DNA of 64,000 nucleotides, from NCBI RefSeq assembly GCF_947179165.1, contig NC_077245.1, positions 25,190,740-25,254,739 of the forward strand, in the 5' to 3' direction. The translations under genes were made by a program, and so were the position numbers. Below are positions 22,092-34,364 of this stretch, piece after piece (within the stretch, counting starts at the first letter, position 1; each line of letters starts with the position of its first letter). This DNA is from Solanum dulcamara (Eukaryota; Streptophyta; Magnoliopsida; Solanales; Solanaceae). The notes beneath the pieces were generated by a model that was not told the DNA's origin, did not search any database, and saw nothing but the letters and a program-made list of their open reading frames with translations.

Positions 22092-23571
22092 TGATACAAC
22101 CAAACTTATGCTTCCATTAAGAAGTATAAAGAAATCGTTGTTAAATATAGAATCCAACTAGGTTGTGGTCTATCCCACATGGAATACGAATGAAATAAGT
22201 CTACTAGTGCTAATATTCAATTTTAGTCAGTATTTTTTGAAAGTAAAATGCAGAAAGTAAACTGGAGTTTTATGTTTAATTTAGTAATTAGTAACCGTGT
22301 TCGAAATAGCAAAGTAAAATAGACTTAGAGTTGTAATTAATATGAGAAAGTGTCTAGGACTTTGCTCCCCATGACATCTAACTCAGTAGACATATAGTAT
22401 CAGTGATCTTGTCTCAATGCGTAGCATGCAAACTCCAAAAAGTTAGGTACACCTAAACGCCCTTCGTCCTATTAGATGAATTTCACTCTTCACCTCCCAG
22501 TCTCAAAATGTATGACTAACTAACCATTTCTTTTGACCTCAGAAGACTATCCCCTCTCGAGTCCAATTCCTTAGACGAAGATTTATAACCTTGAATCTCT
22601 GTTGTAGTTATCCTTTCCTAATCAGTACCCCTCTCCCGAATAAACATTGAATTCAAGCAAGTTCTAATGCATTCGCTCGTTAAAAATAAATCAAAATGAA
22701 GATAACAACAATTCATGCTAATGAATTAATTGAGAATCACTTATACTTTGCCTACTTTATTATTCCATCATGGTTCCCACAACCCTAGTTGCAAAGTTTA
22801 GCTTCTCATGATTGCAAGAAAAATATTACGAATTTGTGTATAATTTATGTATCAAATACTCACCATAATTAAGCAATTAATCTCAAAACAATATAAGAAC
22901 ACGAATCAAGGAGAAAGTAATAATCTTTATCATGACAAAAGCCTTGAAACGTCGTTCACCAAACTCTATCTCTGCGATCAAAGTGCATACAAAGTGTGTA
23001 ATATGCATAAACAAAATAAACCTTAACATGGACTATTTATAAACACAAACCAAATCCTAAACAAAAAAGGATAACTTAAGCCGGTACTGATTCACACCCA
23101 TTCTTTATGATCCATACTGAGGTTCACGGTCCATACAAGTGCCCGTGAACTTTGACTTATCTTCACACGGCTTCTGATCATCTCCTCTCATTGGGCATCT
23201 TCACAATCCATATTGGTCTTCACAGCCTATGGAGGATCTTATATAGATCCCTTCTTGTTTTCCTTAGCTGTATTTCACAGACTAAGTCATGAGCCATAGA
23301 TATAGGGTGCCGTGAAACTTGCCTTACCCTTTTTATCTTAGCCTTCTTAGTACTCCATTCATGGGCAAGTCCACAGACTATATAGGCTTTAACAACCCAT
23401 ATAGGGTCACGTGGACTTGCCCCCAACTTCAGTTTTTTTTCACTTTTTGTTCTCCAAGTGCTTCAACATAATGTTCCTGGACATTAACATAAAAACACAT
23501 CATATCTACAAAAACATGCTTAGAACTCACGATAATTCATTATTTTGAGCATTGATAAGTTTGTGACATCA
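22092..23571 (-). repeat. Athila-like 5' LTR (long copy)
   Basis: 1,480 bp. In element orientation it begins TGATGTCACAAAC at 23,571 and ends GGTTGTATCA at 22,092, directly before the PBS. It aligns with the LTR at 470-1,629 apart from its extra 22,315-22,660 segment. The first 25-30 bases differ between the two copies, so this end may be rearranged. A related solo LTR lies at 32,989-34,311. Confidence 0.8.
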
Positions 23572-24599
23572 ATACCTATGACAATCTATAGTAAATTGTC
23601 CCAACTTGCTACACTCAAGACATGAACCACCAAACGCAACCGGCTGAAATAACCCAACTAGACGAGCATGGACCCTAGAATCTGACTCCCTAGGATGTAG
23701 ACCTTGAGAAGCTAAACCTGAACCCTGTCTATCATGGGCACTACCTACCTCAGAACCTCCTAGAATCTGAGGTGCTACCAACATAGGTCTGATAGGTTGA
23801 AAAGGAAGATAATCTCTATTGAAATGATATCCACATCGGGGTAAGATCTCGTCAATATTGTACTAATGGTGAGGCCTCTTACCAATATATCAATAAGTCT
23901 CAAAACACGCTTGTTCTACAACCCTTGCATGACTAACAACATAGGGGAAAGTAGACCCAGCTGCTATCAAGTGCTTAAATGCCAAATAGAGTGGTAATTT
24001 CAATACCCTGATGAACCCCTAGCACAAATCCTACTCAGTGGGGAAAAGGTGGGAGCATGCCCGACCCACTCAGGAAATCTGATCATGTACTAAGAAATGG
24101 ACGATGAACCCTTCTGGGGAACAATTTTCCCAACTTTGGTCTGCGAATCACTCAGTGTACCAAAAGCCAAACCTACATGTGGCATACCCACAAAGAAACT
24201 CAGGACTCCCAACACTGAATTTTGAGGAGCCGAGGTAGGCACTAATCTTGTCAGAGCCTGGGCTGCCATGCGGACTCTCTGGCTGTTGATGAATATTCCC
24301 AAACTCAAGGTTTGTGCCTAACTGAGGTTCCCTAGCCTAACCATGTGATGGAACACTGATAATATGTATTGATGACCCATCCATGTCCATCAAAAACCTC
24401 ATTATACCCATCTAAAAGAGAGTGGATACAAAGAATCATTTTAGAGGTTGATAGAAACAGATGCATACAATAAGGAGTCAACAATGGAACTTCCTAAGAA
24501 TGCCCTCTATCCTCATGAAAATAGGATAAATACATCTCTGCGCCTATCCGTAGGATCTACAATGCACTTGCTCTTATACCAACGATACTAGTCAATACA
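23572..24599 (-). pseudogene. Gypsy gag remnant of element E0
   Basis: Minus-strand open pieces at 24,090-24,308 and 23,569-23,784. The latter ends in a CCHC knuckle with weak spacing (CLECSKLGQFTIDCHRY, with Q where H is usual). It lies between the E0 PBS (24,600) and the Athila LTR, the correct place for gag. Stops and small frameshifts are frequent. The rest of E0 (pol, 3' LTR) is not in the window, except possibly 1-469. Confidence 0.65.
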
Positions 24600-24612
24600 G
24601 AGCTCTGATATA
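24600..24612 (-). promoter_or_regulatory. E0 primer binding site, initiator tRNA-Met type
   Basis: The minus strand reads TTATATCAGAGCTC directly after an LTR end GCTCGTGACA. The TATCAGAGC core is the usual plant gypsy initiator-Met site. Confidence 0.75.
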
Positions 24613-24615
24613 ATT

Positions 24616-27600
24616 TGTCACGAGCTAAAATCTAAGGTCATAATAACACCTACCAACATCTCACCAATAGGTAAGCCTACCCCATGGCTCGGAACTAAGA
24701 GTAGTAGGATATCCTGCAAAAGGAAACATAAGGGGAATGAGGAACAATATCAAAGAAAATAAGGTGAGATAAATATATTATACATATAAAACAACCCAAG
24801 ACCTGGCATCAATTAGTATTCGAGCTTCTAATCAAAATAGGAGTACAAGGCTTAATAATAAAAATGTTATGGACTGTCTCCGAAAGAAAATTTAAGACTG
24901 GTCCTAGAAAAAATAGAGGGGACAGGTAACTCCAGTAGGAGCCACCAAGTCTCCAAATCGCAATGGCAAGAACTTATACTATAATCTGCAGGGTACAGAA
25001 ATGTAGTATGAGTACCAAACAAGGATATATTGATAGTAAACACCACCACTCACCATAGCCACCCAAACCTTAATCCAACTCTACCAAATCAGAGAGTGCC
25101 AACATCAAGATGAGTCTAAGCCATATATATAAACAACTATCAGTTCAACATAAGAATACATGATTATAATCAAACCTATAACCTAATTGGACCCCATGAG
25201 TTTGGAAGGTACAAAAAACAAACATAACCCAACCACCGCCCCCCATAATACCAATAGGTGCAAATAAAAACCAATTATACTAGTGATAGGTGATGCATAT
25301 GATTTCAAGATATGAAATAAAATCCATAGTTCCATTTATAACAAGTGTCATCCGTAACAAAACGTATACATCTACCCCATCCCTCGCCACACTGTGTAAG
25401 ATTCATGTAGCTCCCTCCTCCTATTCAGAGGGTCACAAAGTTGTAGGGACCCATATAGAATACCAGATGTCCGTATCTACTTTCATACTATCCACACAAT
25501 ACTTACAAAATCTATCCTCTAGGATCAGCTCCATCATGGTGTCGGAGATGCATATAAGACCCGCATTAGTATAAAAAAGGTCAGAAATATCCTCAACCAA
25601 TCAATAAGTGGTAAGAAAATGGCTAGTAATCTATTCAACCAATTCAAAAACCAATTATCAAGTAGTAAAGGTGGTACGACTCCCGTCAAAACTGATTTTA
25701 AAGAGTAAAAGAGTGAAATCAGTCTTTCTCGTAAATAATAGTGAAAATCTAATGCATTAACCGGGATCGTACTATAAAAAATGTGAAGACAAATGTCAAT
25801 GCAATGCATGCCATCACCAGCATCTTAACAATAGCATCTAAACAATCAGATGTACATTACTAACACTATCCGGTTCTCCATGGAATCCAGTTGGTCCTCG
25901 ACCAAGGCCTCGAGCCCAACAATGTACATCAATATAGTATAACATACTCATCATTACATTTAATAATCAACAAGGAGAGATTACACAAGGATCAACACCT
26001 TACCCTTATATATACTCCTTAACAATCACTTGAACATAGCTAAGCCATCCTATCATTATCACAAGTAACTAAGGCTTAAGCACCATCGAAGGTTATAAAA
26101 TCAAAACAATCATCATAGGGAGCAACACATAGACACAGGGGAGTTAAACTACATTCTAAGGCATCTAATTTAAAACCTAGACTAAGGCCTCAAGTATCAC
26201 GAAGAGGATTACTACACCAAAAACAAGGAGCTACTAGACTAAGCTAAGGATTCTGTAACTCGGCCTCAAGAATCAATTCTAAAGAGGATTACTACACCAA
26301 CAACAAGGCACTACTAGCCTAAGCTAAGGATTCCACAACCCAAGGCTAACTGCAAGCTTCTACGAAAATCAACAAAATAGAAATAAGAAAGGATTTCTAA
26401 CCTAACATATATATAATCCTCAATCACATGCGATTCCTATTACACATTATCTAGTAGATAACAATCAAGAAAAGTAAATCTTAACCTACTTTGAAGCCTA
26501 ACACACACGCTTCTAATCCACTAAATTTCCCTTCTGAATCACCTCTGGTCATCGACATACTGTAAAAATATTGACCATGACATCAATACGGACTTTTTGA
26601 TACCAAAATCACAATAATTGGAGATGTGTCCAAAAATGAGTCAAAATGGAATTATGGAACTCGCATTGAGAATTTGGAAATTGCCTCCGACAATAGGTCC
26701 TAATAAGTTCAAGGTATTTGTGACCAGAAAATGGACACAATCCAAGCTTAGTAGACAGCAAAAATAGAACATACACAAAAGAAAATCACAAAACATCATT
26801 AAAGGACAAGGAGAGGTCTAAGGAACAATAAATTACCTCCAAAATGAGTTCACAATGCTCTTAAACATAACTCAAAGCCCCCACAATTTCTAGCAATTTG
26901 CAATAATAAATTAGCTCAAACAGAGATCTCTAGTCTAAGATATCGAATCCTCAAGGCCCCATAATAAACTGAAACAATAAAGGGGGCTTCAATGATTTGA
27001 TCACTATGATTCCCTCACTCGCGGCCATGTTGTCGGAGGTGCAATGCCGTAGGTGTGAAAAAGAGCTTTGCCGGTGTGGAGTCCCACTAGTTAATAGCTC
27101 CACAGGAGCGCCCCCTGCCTATAGGCACAAAGTCGCAGGAGCAACCAAGTCTCCGCAGGAGCAAGGCTTGCTAGGATGGTTAGCTACACAAGCCTGACCT
27201 TCTCCTTATAGAAGCAGGTGAGAGACTAGGCTCCGCGGCAGCGGTCGCACCAGTACATGGGATAAAAAATCTCTGGTCTTCATCAGACCTTTGGAAATAG
27301 ATCGGGGTCTCACCAATGTAAAACCAAAGATGCTAGACAATTAGAAACGACATTTTGGACTCAATGAAACTGTCAAAACTTACACCCGAGGTCATCTTGA
27401 TAAAAAAATTGGTCCCACACCCAAACTCTGTTTTAAGAAAAATTCCACATAGTTGCTCAAAATGTGTCTAGAAGCCTTGGAACTAAAAAAAAAGGTCCTT
27501 CAAGACCAAACTCGATGTTCCAGAGCTAACAGAATCGTTAGAATTACATTTTGAGGACGTCTACCTAAAGTTTTGACCAAATTCAACCACTTCAAATTTC

Positions 27601-27761
27601 AAAAGCTTCAACACACAAAAACTTGCACAAAACTCAAATAATTGACCAGGCGACCAAATTGTTAGTCTCAATTAGTCATAAATTACTTGGGGTTGCTACA
27701 GAAAAACTCTAAACACTAAAAATATCAAAAAATGAAGAAAATGACCTGAAGGGTCATTACA
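24616..27761 (-). repeat. Long 5' LTR of gypsy element E0
   Basis: In element orientation it starts TGTAATGACCC at 27,761 and ends CTCGTGACA at 24,616, followed by the PBS. It is 3,146 bp, long for a plant gypsy LTR. It contains no conserved protein; short open frames within it (for example 26,997-27,197 and 25,534-25,809) show no family resemblance. It truncates a LINE fragment at its outer end (27,762). The partner LTR would lie left of the window, so no TSD can be checked. Confidence 0.75.
26201..26345. repeat. 80-bp tandem duplication inside the E0 LTR
   Basis: The phrase AGAGGATTACTACACCAA recurs with an 80-bp period (starts near 26,203 and 26,283). It is followed in both copies by ACAAGG...CTACTAG...CTAAGCTAAGGATTC. 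The second copy is partial. Confidence 0.8.
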
Positions 27762-28560
27762 AAAGTCTTCATAGTAGCTCATGTGATGAGTGTCCTTTTT
27801 GGAGATTTTTGCAATAACCACATCTTGAGGGAATTACAATCCCTATTTTGGCTAGTATTTTATCTATTGGAATACTCTCCCTCATGATACTCGAAATGGT
27901 GAACTTTATTTTAAAGGAAACTTTATTATGCCAAGTCATTTCATCAATCCATTTTTTCCTTCTCTTCCCTAACAAGGTTCATGTTGAGGAAACAATGAAA
28001 ATGCCATTGTGTCTGAAGTTCAAATTTACTTTTCATTTATCTCAGGAATCAGGTTGTGATTCATGTCAATGATATGTTCAATCACATGAGTGGGTAGAAA
28101 GATGTCCAAACTACTCCAGTGTCACTGACCATTAACTAAACAAATCGAACAACTCATTTTTTTTGGATGTCTATAATCAAAATAAAAAAAAATATCATGT
28201 AGCCCCTAATTGTTTTCAATTATACATATAAATGCATCCCCTCTGCCTTTGTTTCATAGTATATGTTGGTCCATTAAAAATTTGAATTTGCACATAACAT
28301 TCCAAGAGTGTGAATTACCGGAATATCATCTCTTATTTAATAGTGTGTATCTTTTGGCAATATTTTGCCAAGAAGAGTTCACTCTACAGAAATTTTTAGT
28401 CCTTAGGTGTCACCATTGCTTCACTGTAAAAGCTTTGCATATATTTTGCAATTTTCCTAGACATGTTCCACCTTCTTCATAAGAGAATTTTAGCTATCTT
28501 TCAAAATCATAAATTAGAATTTGTATATATTAGGTACGAAATAAACTTTCTTTAGTTAAA
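27762..28560 (-). mobile_element. LINE 3' fragment (reverse transcriptase zinc-binding region)
   Basis: The minus strand 27,769-27,975 reads WHNKVSFKIKFTISSIMRES and then SRCGYCKNLQKG. This is the zf-RVT pattern found after the RT in plant L1 LINEs (W-x-N-K-x-S-x-K... then C-x-x-C). Readings further upstream (28,040-28,500) such as SSWQNIAKRYTLLNKR are consistent with a degenerate LINE, but this part is uncertain. It is cut at 27,761 by E0's LTR and at 28,566 by the next LTR element. Confidence 0.5.
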
Positions 28561-28566
28561 GAATAT

Positions 28567-30021
28567 TGTAACGCCCCAGAAATATTGATGTGTGCACCGG
28601 CAAGGCAATGCATACCAACCAGGCTACACCTATATTAGTCATGTAGGCGACATGTACTTTGTAGGATATTGGGAAAACAGGCATGGCAAGAGGCAACGAC
28701 CAAATGAGATATTGCATGACATGTCCTAAGAGTGCCAAAGATGTTTGATAAGGACTTGGGGTGCATCCAAGGGTCTAGCCTATAGGCAAAGGCTGCATGC
28801 GGTGAGATATATCGATGCCGCATTCTCAAGATAGGAGTGAAATATAGGAATTCTAGGCTAGGGACTTGTTCTTAGAATAGTATTATATATGCTTACCAAA
28901 TTTGGGGTAATTTAGAATTTATTTGGATATGGGCTTAACTTAGCCAAAGATCAGTTGCATTGTCATAATTAGCTAATGTGTTCGAAGGCTATAACCATTT
29001 ATGAGTATGGTAATGGGATGAAACATCATGGAGGTATGGAAGAAGTCAAGGGAATTAAATACAATAAAACAACACCTCATTTGGAGTTTGGTGAAGCCGT
29101 TTGTGTCCCATTATGATTCTCTGGCAAAATCATGTCTACTCCTACCTCTTGGGCTTTTCTTTTTAAAGCTTATGTAAAGAATGTATACATGGTAACAACC
29201 TACCATCCTCTCTCGGGCGATCCGCCCAAAGTATGATGCCTTTAAGGGAACTTAAAGGGCATACTTAGCCTCTCAAGGGAGTGTCCTAGGTACCCATATG
29301 AGTTAGAGAGCTCTATGGGCAATGTGTGGCTAGGTAACCAGTGTTGGGCATCCCAAAAAGGTAAAAAGGCTTACTATATTGAATGATGGGCCCTCTGGTC
29401 CACCTCTTTGGTGGGAAAGGACCTCTTAGCTGATTGAGCAATCGAGGGTCTCACTCATGAGCCTCGTGAGCTAACTTTTGAGCTTGGCAAGGGTTCAATA
29501 AAGTATATAAGGGTCCATTATCTTAGGTATGCAGTTGTGGGGTGATGTTGCACTGTGGGACTAGAATGCATGATACATGCATTATGGTTGGCTATGCCAT
29601 AGGAAAATGAAGGCACTGCATGGAAAACTCACATGAATAAGGCCAAAGATTGGCAGTTCCCCTACTAGGGAGAAGCAAATGCCAAGTGTCCATGCACGAG
29701 GTGACTGTCAAACTTGAGGAAAAGATTGTGCATGCTGCAATGATACTCAGGTCCAGGCAAGGGACAAGTGTGTTCGTAGTTGAAACCCAGGGCACATATG
29801 GATGGAATTTAAAGTACAAAGATGCACTAAAAGAGACAAATGCATGTCAAAGCATAGGTAAACATCATACAGGCGGCCAATGAAGTAAGCCTCCCAATAG
29901 GTACAAGTATCAAACTAAGGAATCTGGGAAAAGATATAGGTTGGCCCAAAGCTATGGGGAGCTTGAGCACCACATGAGTAAATTGTGTGTCGCTCACGCT
30001 GTTGAAAATAAGCTCGTGACA
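28567..30021 (+). repeat. 5' LTR of the pol-less element
   Basis: Begins TGTAACGCCCC and ends GCTCGTGACA, 1,455 bp. Matching landmarks in the 3' copy include GTGCACCGGCAA, CCAAGGGTCTAGCC and GCCTCGTGAGCTAAC. Roughly 200 bp in its middle (about 29,110-29,280) are absent from the 3' copy. Confidence 0.82.
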
Positions 30022-30040
30022 TTTGGTATTAGAGTATAGT
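30022..30040 (+). promoter_or_regulatory. Degenerate primer binding site
   Basis: TTTGGTATTAGAGTATAG follows the LTR and resembles TGGTATCAGAGC of the initiator-Met class with two or more changes. Confidence 0.6.
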
Positions 30041-31907
30041 TTGAGAAAATTATGAACTTCAGTGCAAACACTACGTCAAAGTAAAGATTGTTGTTTGCCA
30101 TGCTCACCAAAATTAGTGAACTCGGTACTATTATCTGAAGGGAATTGGTTGTATACAGTGATACTAGAGTTAGCTTTGTCAGCCAATACCTACGATAATT
30201 AGAATTAATCCCACCTATGATAATCAGAATTAATCCCTCTCGCAGTCGTTGATTATGTATTTGTCTATATGGGTTAATTTGAATTTGAAGCATCTAAATG
30301 TGATCGACGTATCTTCAATAGATTACTTCCATTCAGTGGGTTATATTTTTAGAGGGATTTCATCAAGGTATGTTTGTCAGCATGTAGTACCATTGCGGAT
30401 ATTTTTTGGGTGTTATCACAAGAATAAACAATTGGATAATTGTTGCTCAAATGTTTTAGATTATGACCAACCATCATCTTTCCCAAAACTCTACGAGCAG
30501 TACGTTGGCATCTTAGTTAGCAAAGAGCATGGACTTGACGATGAATGTTAAGCAGAGATTCTAAGTGCATCAGAAGCTTGTCAATCAAGTTATGTGGTCA
30601 TGCAATATGACTAGTTTGAATTGTTATCTATGAAGGAGTCTAGGCTTTGTTGAATGACAGGAATATGCCAATAAGTCGGCTTGGTAGTAAATGGTTCTAC
30701 GTCTTCCAGGTCTTGCAGCCGTAGTCAAAATATATGTTAGCCATGGACTATAAACTTTGGGCTTGATTATGCGGAGATCTTACCATGGATGCATTGGATG
30801 CATCGCTTGAGTGTCACTCCGAGATGGATGGGCATAAGCCTCACCTGAGGGCGGTTGAACATTTCCCTCTAGATAGTTGGACATTGTGTTAGAAATATTA
30901 CCTAGCCATCTGATGGGTTGCAAAGAATGGAAGGAGAGTTCCTACATGAGAGCCATGCAGGAAGAGTAGGTTAGAGCATAAGACATGGTCAAGCTAGGGT
31001 TACAAGTGATAGTGCTACACAAGGCAAGAACCGAGATAACACAAGAGCACACCATCAATGTGAACTAGGACTAAGTGCAGGCTTCTTTGCGGAATGCCGT
31101 AGTATTAAAAAGGTGGATAAGCCACCAGGTGTATGAGTGGAACATGTACCAAACCATCTCATAGAAAGGCACAAAGCCAAAGTATTATGGTAAGGAAATA
31201 AATCAAAGTAAAATATCTAAAACGTCAGAATTAGATGGGTATCTAAGTTTACGAATTAGGTCTTTCCAAGAGTCAAAGGTCAAGCCAAAGAAGACCACAA
31301 GATGAGAAGAGCATTGTGTAGGCCTCGCCATAGGACAATCGAGAAATAGGATCACCTAGACGGTCCTCGCCATAGGACAACCAAGAATTGGGAACACCTA
31401 GAGGGTCTTCACCATAGGCTTAAGTATTGTTGTACAGTGGGTATTGAAGAGCCACCGAAGAGGAAGAGAGAGTTCTGAATGAAGAATCTCATTCAGATAT
31501 GTATGTGAACACCGAAACTTTTAAATATAAGGTACTTACAAAGGTACATCCCAAGAAAGTGCAAAGTGCCTACAGGTGTAGAGCACATAGTGTGCCAAAG
31601 GTGCCATGTTGTAGCGTGGGCTGCTAGAGGCCGAATTATATGCCGATTGGGACAGAACTATGATTATGAAAGGACAATAAGGATGTGGTTATCAAGGATT
31701 CAACATTGAGGGATGCCTACCTTTCTCAGAAAATGTGGCTGAGGCATGTTTGTGCTAAATAAGTGAATGCCCTAGAAGAAATTGACTATGACTTTATCTG
31801 TGGGGGTACTCAGATTCTAGATTGGGTTAGATATGTTAGAGGCATGCTTATGGGGCCTCCAATGCTCTAGTTTTATTTACGATACTAGATATTTTGCACC
31901 ATGAAGT
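30041..31907 (+). mobile_element. Internal region of the pol-less element
   Basis: No gag, protease, RT or integrase motif could be recognised on either strand. The longest plus-strand frame (30,249-30,551, 100 codons) resembles nothing I know. The region contains the 42-bp repeats at about 31,345-31,430. Confidence 0.5.
31345..31430. repeat. 42-bp tandem repeat
   Basis: CCTCGCCATAGGACAA recurs after 42 bp, with GGATCACCTAGACGGT and GGAACACCTAGAGGGT at the equivalent place. A third partial unit (CTTCACCATAGG) follows. There are about 2.3 copies. Confidence 0.75.
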
Positions 31908-32988
31908 GTCCAAAACACTAGGCCGAGCTAAAGATGCCAAGGAAGCGTTTACTAGGCCTCTAATGCTACAGTCTTGATTGTGGCACTAGTAGTATTGCAA
32001 GAGTTATTGGCAGGAGGAAATAGGTTTCTAAACAATTGAAGATCATGATGATCCTGGTGTGGTTGACTTGAGTGTCACCACAAAGTTATTCACTAGAGAG
32101 TGCAAGTGTAGAGGCACTGTCTAAGTGAACACCGAAAGGTGAAATACAAAGGCATGCTTAGACAAAACTTGGGGAGAAGTGATAGGGGAATGAATCCATT
32201 TTAAGAGGATCTCGAAAGAGTTTCTATCACACCAAAGATTTGGGAACTGCAATGTAAAGCCTAATATTGACTTTGGGCATTCGTCGATGTTGTATGTCAT
32301 CGAGGACAATGATGATTTTGAGTGTGTGAGGGTGTAACACCTCAAAAATATGGGTGTGTTCACTAGAAAGGTAGTGTGTGCTAGGCAGGCTGCACCTATG
32401 TCAGCCATGCAGGTGGAATGTGCTGAAGGAGCGGCTAAAGTAGGATATTGAGCAAAGAGGCATGAAAAAAGGCAGTGACCATGTGAGATATTGCATGACA
32501 TATCCTAAGAGTGCCAAAGATGTTTGACAAGGACTTGGAGTGAACCCAAGGGTCTAGCCTACCAGCAAAGGTCGCGTGCAGCGAGGTATGTCACTGCCAT
32601 AAATTGTCCAGAACACTAGGCCGGTCTAAAGATGCCAAGGACATGCTTACAGGGCCTCCAATTCTTTATTCTTTATTGTGAGTGTTAGTAGCATTGCAAG
32701 AGTTATTGCAAGGAAGAAACAGGTTTTCAGATAGCTAAAGGCCGTGAGGGTCATGGTGTGGTTGACTTAAGTGGTACCACAGAGTTAGCCACCAGAGAGT
32801 ACAGGTTGCGGAGGCACCGTTCAAGTGAACACTAGGAGGTGAAGTGCAAAGGCATGCTTAGACAAAACATGGGGGAGAAGCGCGAGGGGCATGACTCCAT
32901 TTTAAGAAGATCTCTAAAGGTTCCTCTCACAACAAAGATTTGGGAACCGCGATGTAAAGCCCCAAGGGTACAAACTTCGGGTGTTCAT
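31908..32988 (+). repeat. 698-bp tandem duplication spanning internal 3' end and LTR start
   Basis: Unit A (31,908-32,605) contains about 425 bp of 3' internal sequence plus the first 273 bp of an LTR (starting at 32,333). Unit B begins at 32,606 with the same GTCCA(A/G)AACACTAGGCCG and continues, interrupted by the solo LTR, to the terminal LTR at 34,365. With the insertion removed, the distance from unit start to LTR start is about 425 bp in A and 431 bp in B, so the copies are collinear. Confidence 0.85.
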
Positions 32989-34311
32989 TGATAACGTCCA
33001 AATATCTTCTAGAAAAGAAATATAAAAGATTGTTCATAATATATTTATACAACTATGAGTCAGGGTTGATCCCACAAAGAATATGAATGAATATTATCAA
33101 TAGCAAAATTTAACTTGATAGTCATTATTTAAAAAGGGGGATTTAAATTTAGACAAAAGAAAATAAAAATAATAAAAATAGCTTGAAACTAAATATTTAT
33201 CTATATTCTGATTATTAGAAGAAAGTACGAATGCGTTCCCCGTGATTTCATAACTCAGCAAGAATATTGTATTAGTGATCTATTTATTTTTTTACATGCA
33301 AGATTGGTAATTTAAGTTCACCTAAGTGGTTGGTCCCTAAAATAAGTGAATTTCACCACACAACTTGGTATGTCTACGGGTATATGTCTTACTAAATCTT
33401 ACCTTTGATCCCAAATTAGTTATCCCTAGGTCTGTTCAAACTATTAGATGAGGGTTGGTAGCCTCAAGTCGCTGTTGTATAATTTTTTTTTCCATTTGTT
33501 ACCTCCTTGGTCCGGCAAGTAAGAATAAGGCGAGTTCTAACGTTTTCAACTGTTAAAAAGCAATCAAAGAAAAGGGAAAAATAATACATGCATAAAAACC
33601 ATTTAAGAATCACTTTTTATATTAACTTACTTCGATAATTCATCATGATTTTCACAACCCTAGTTATGAAATTTAGCTACACATTATCTCAACAACACAA
33701 TCAAAATTTATAAAAATAAATGTGTTTGTGTTCATCATGGAAATTTAAGAACAATAGCTAGAATATCCTTCAAAAAATTATGAATACAAATAAATAATAA
33801 AGGAGAAGAAAGAACAGATCAAAGCTCTCCGGCCTCCACGACAACTCTTAGATAAGATCTATTTTATGTGTTAGTTGTAAGTTAGATAAAAAATTATTTT
33901 TATGAACTATTTATAGATGTAGAAAACCCCAAATAAAATAATTGAGTCCAAAATTAATTAGAAAACTGAAAACCCAATGAATTGGCTTACTGTAGGCGTT
34001 TACTGGAAACCGTCGTGGCCTTCACATTTGGAATTGGCTCAGTGAAATCCAATTTAAATTGAAATTTTACTTATGCACTTATGTATTATTATAATCACTT
34101 TAATCTACTAAGCACTTGCTTGATTTTCTTATATGATTTCTTATTTTTAGTTCGTTTGTTCTTCCAATGTCTTTATATTCACACCATTTTAATCTTACAA
34201 AATAAAATACATAATATAAAAATAATTCATAAAAATCATGCTCAAAAATGACAATGAAAAGATTAAATGTGAGGCAAATAATGATTAAATATACGTATTT
34301 TTTACCTCACA
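32989..34311 (-). mobile_element. Solo LTR of an Athila-like family
   Basis: A 1,323-bp insertion in unit B, flanked by TCATT-type direct repeats (left 32,985-32,989, right 34,312-34,316; one base is ambiguous because the LTR itself may start with T). It starts TGATAACG and contains ATCATGATTTTCACAACCCTAG and GATCCCACAAAGAATATGAA-like stretches. These resemble the Athila LTR at 22,092-23,571 in the same orientation. No internal region or second LTR. Confidence 0.8.
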
Positions 34312-34364
34312 TCATTCGTAGGTGATGTCATTAGGGATGATGAACTACTTTGGGTTTGTGAAGG

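Larger units (their letters stand above)
470..23571 (-). mobile_element. Athila-like Ty3/gypsy retrotransposon, degenerate, hosting a nested element
   Basis: The minus-strand order is 5' LTR (22,092-23,571), tRNA-Asp-type PBS, gag, protease, RT, RNase H, integrase, an extra env-like region (about 13.5-15.4 kb) and 3' LTR (470-1,629). The Asp primer site and the post-integrase open region are known traits of Athila. All domains are interrupted by stops and frameshifts. A 10.45-kb chromovirus occupies 2,019-12,471, so the element itself is about 12.6 kb. Flanks at 465-469 (GGCCC) and 23,572-23,576 (ATACC) do not match, so no TSD is preserved. Clade assignment rests on motifs read by eye. Confidence 0.8.

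Noticed and set aside
26997..27197. Cysteine-containing 66-codon frame as a possible small secreted peptide
   Set aside because: Lies inside an LTR, has no hydrophobic signal and no family resemblance.
31345..31430. CRISPR-like array
   Set aside because: Only about 2.3 contiguous 42-bp units without unique spacers, inside a retrotransposon of a plant genome.
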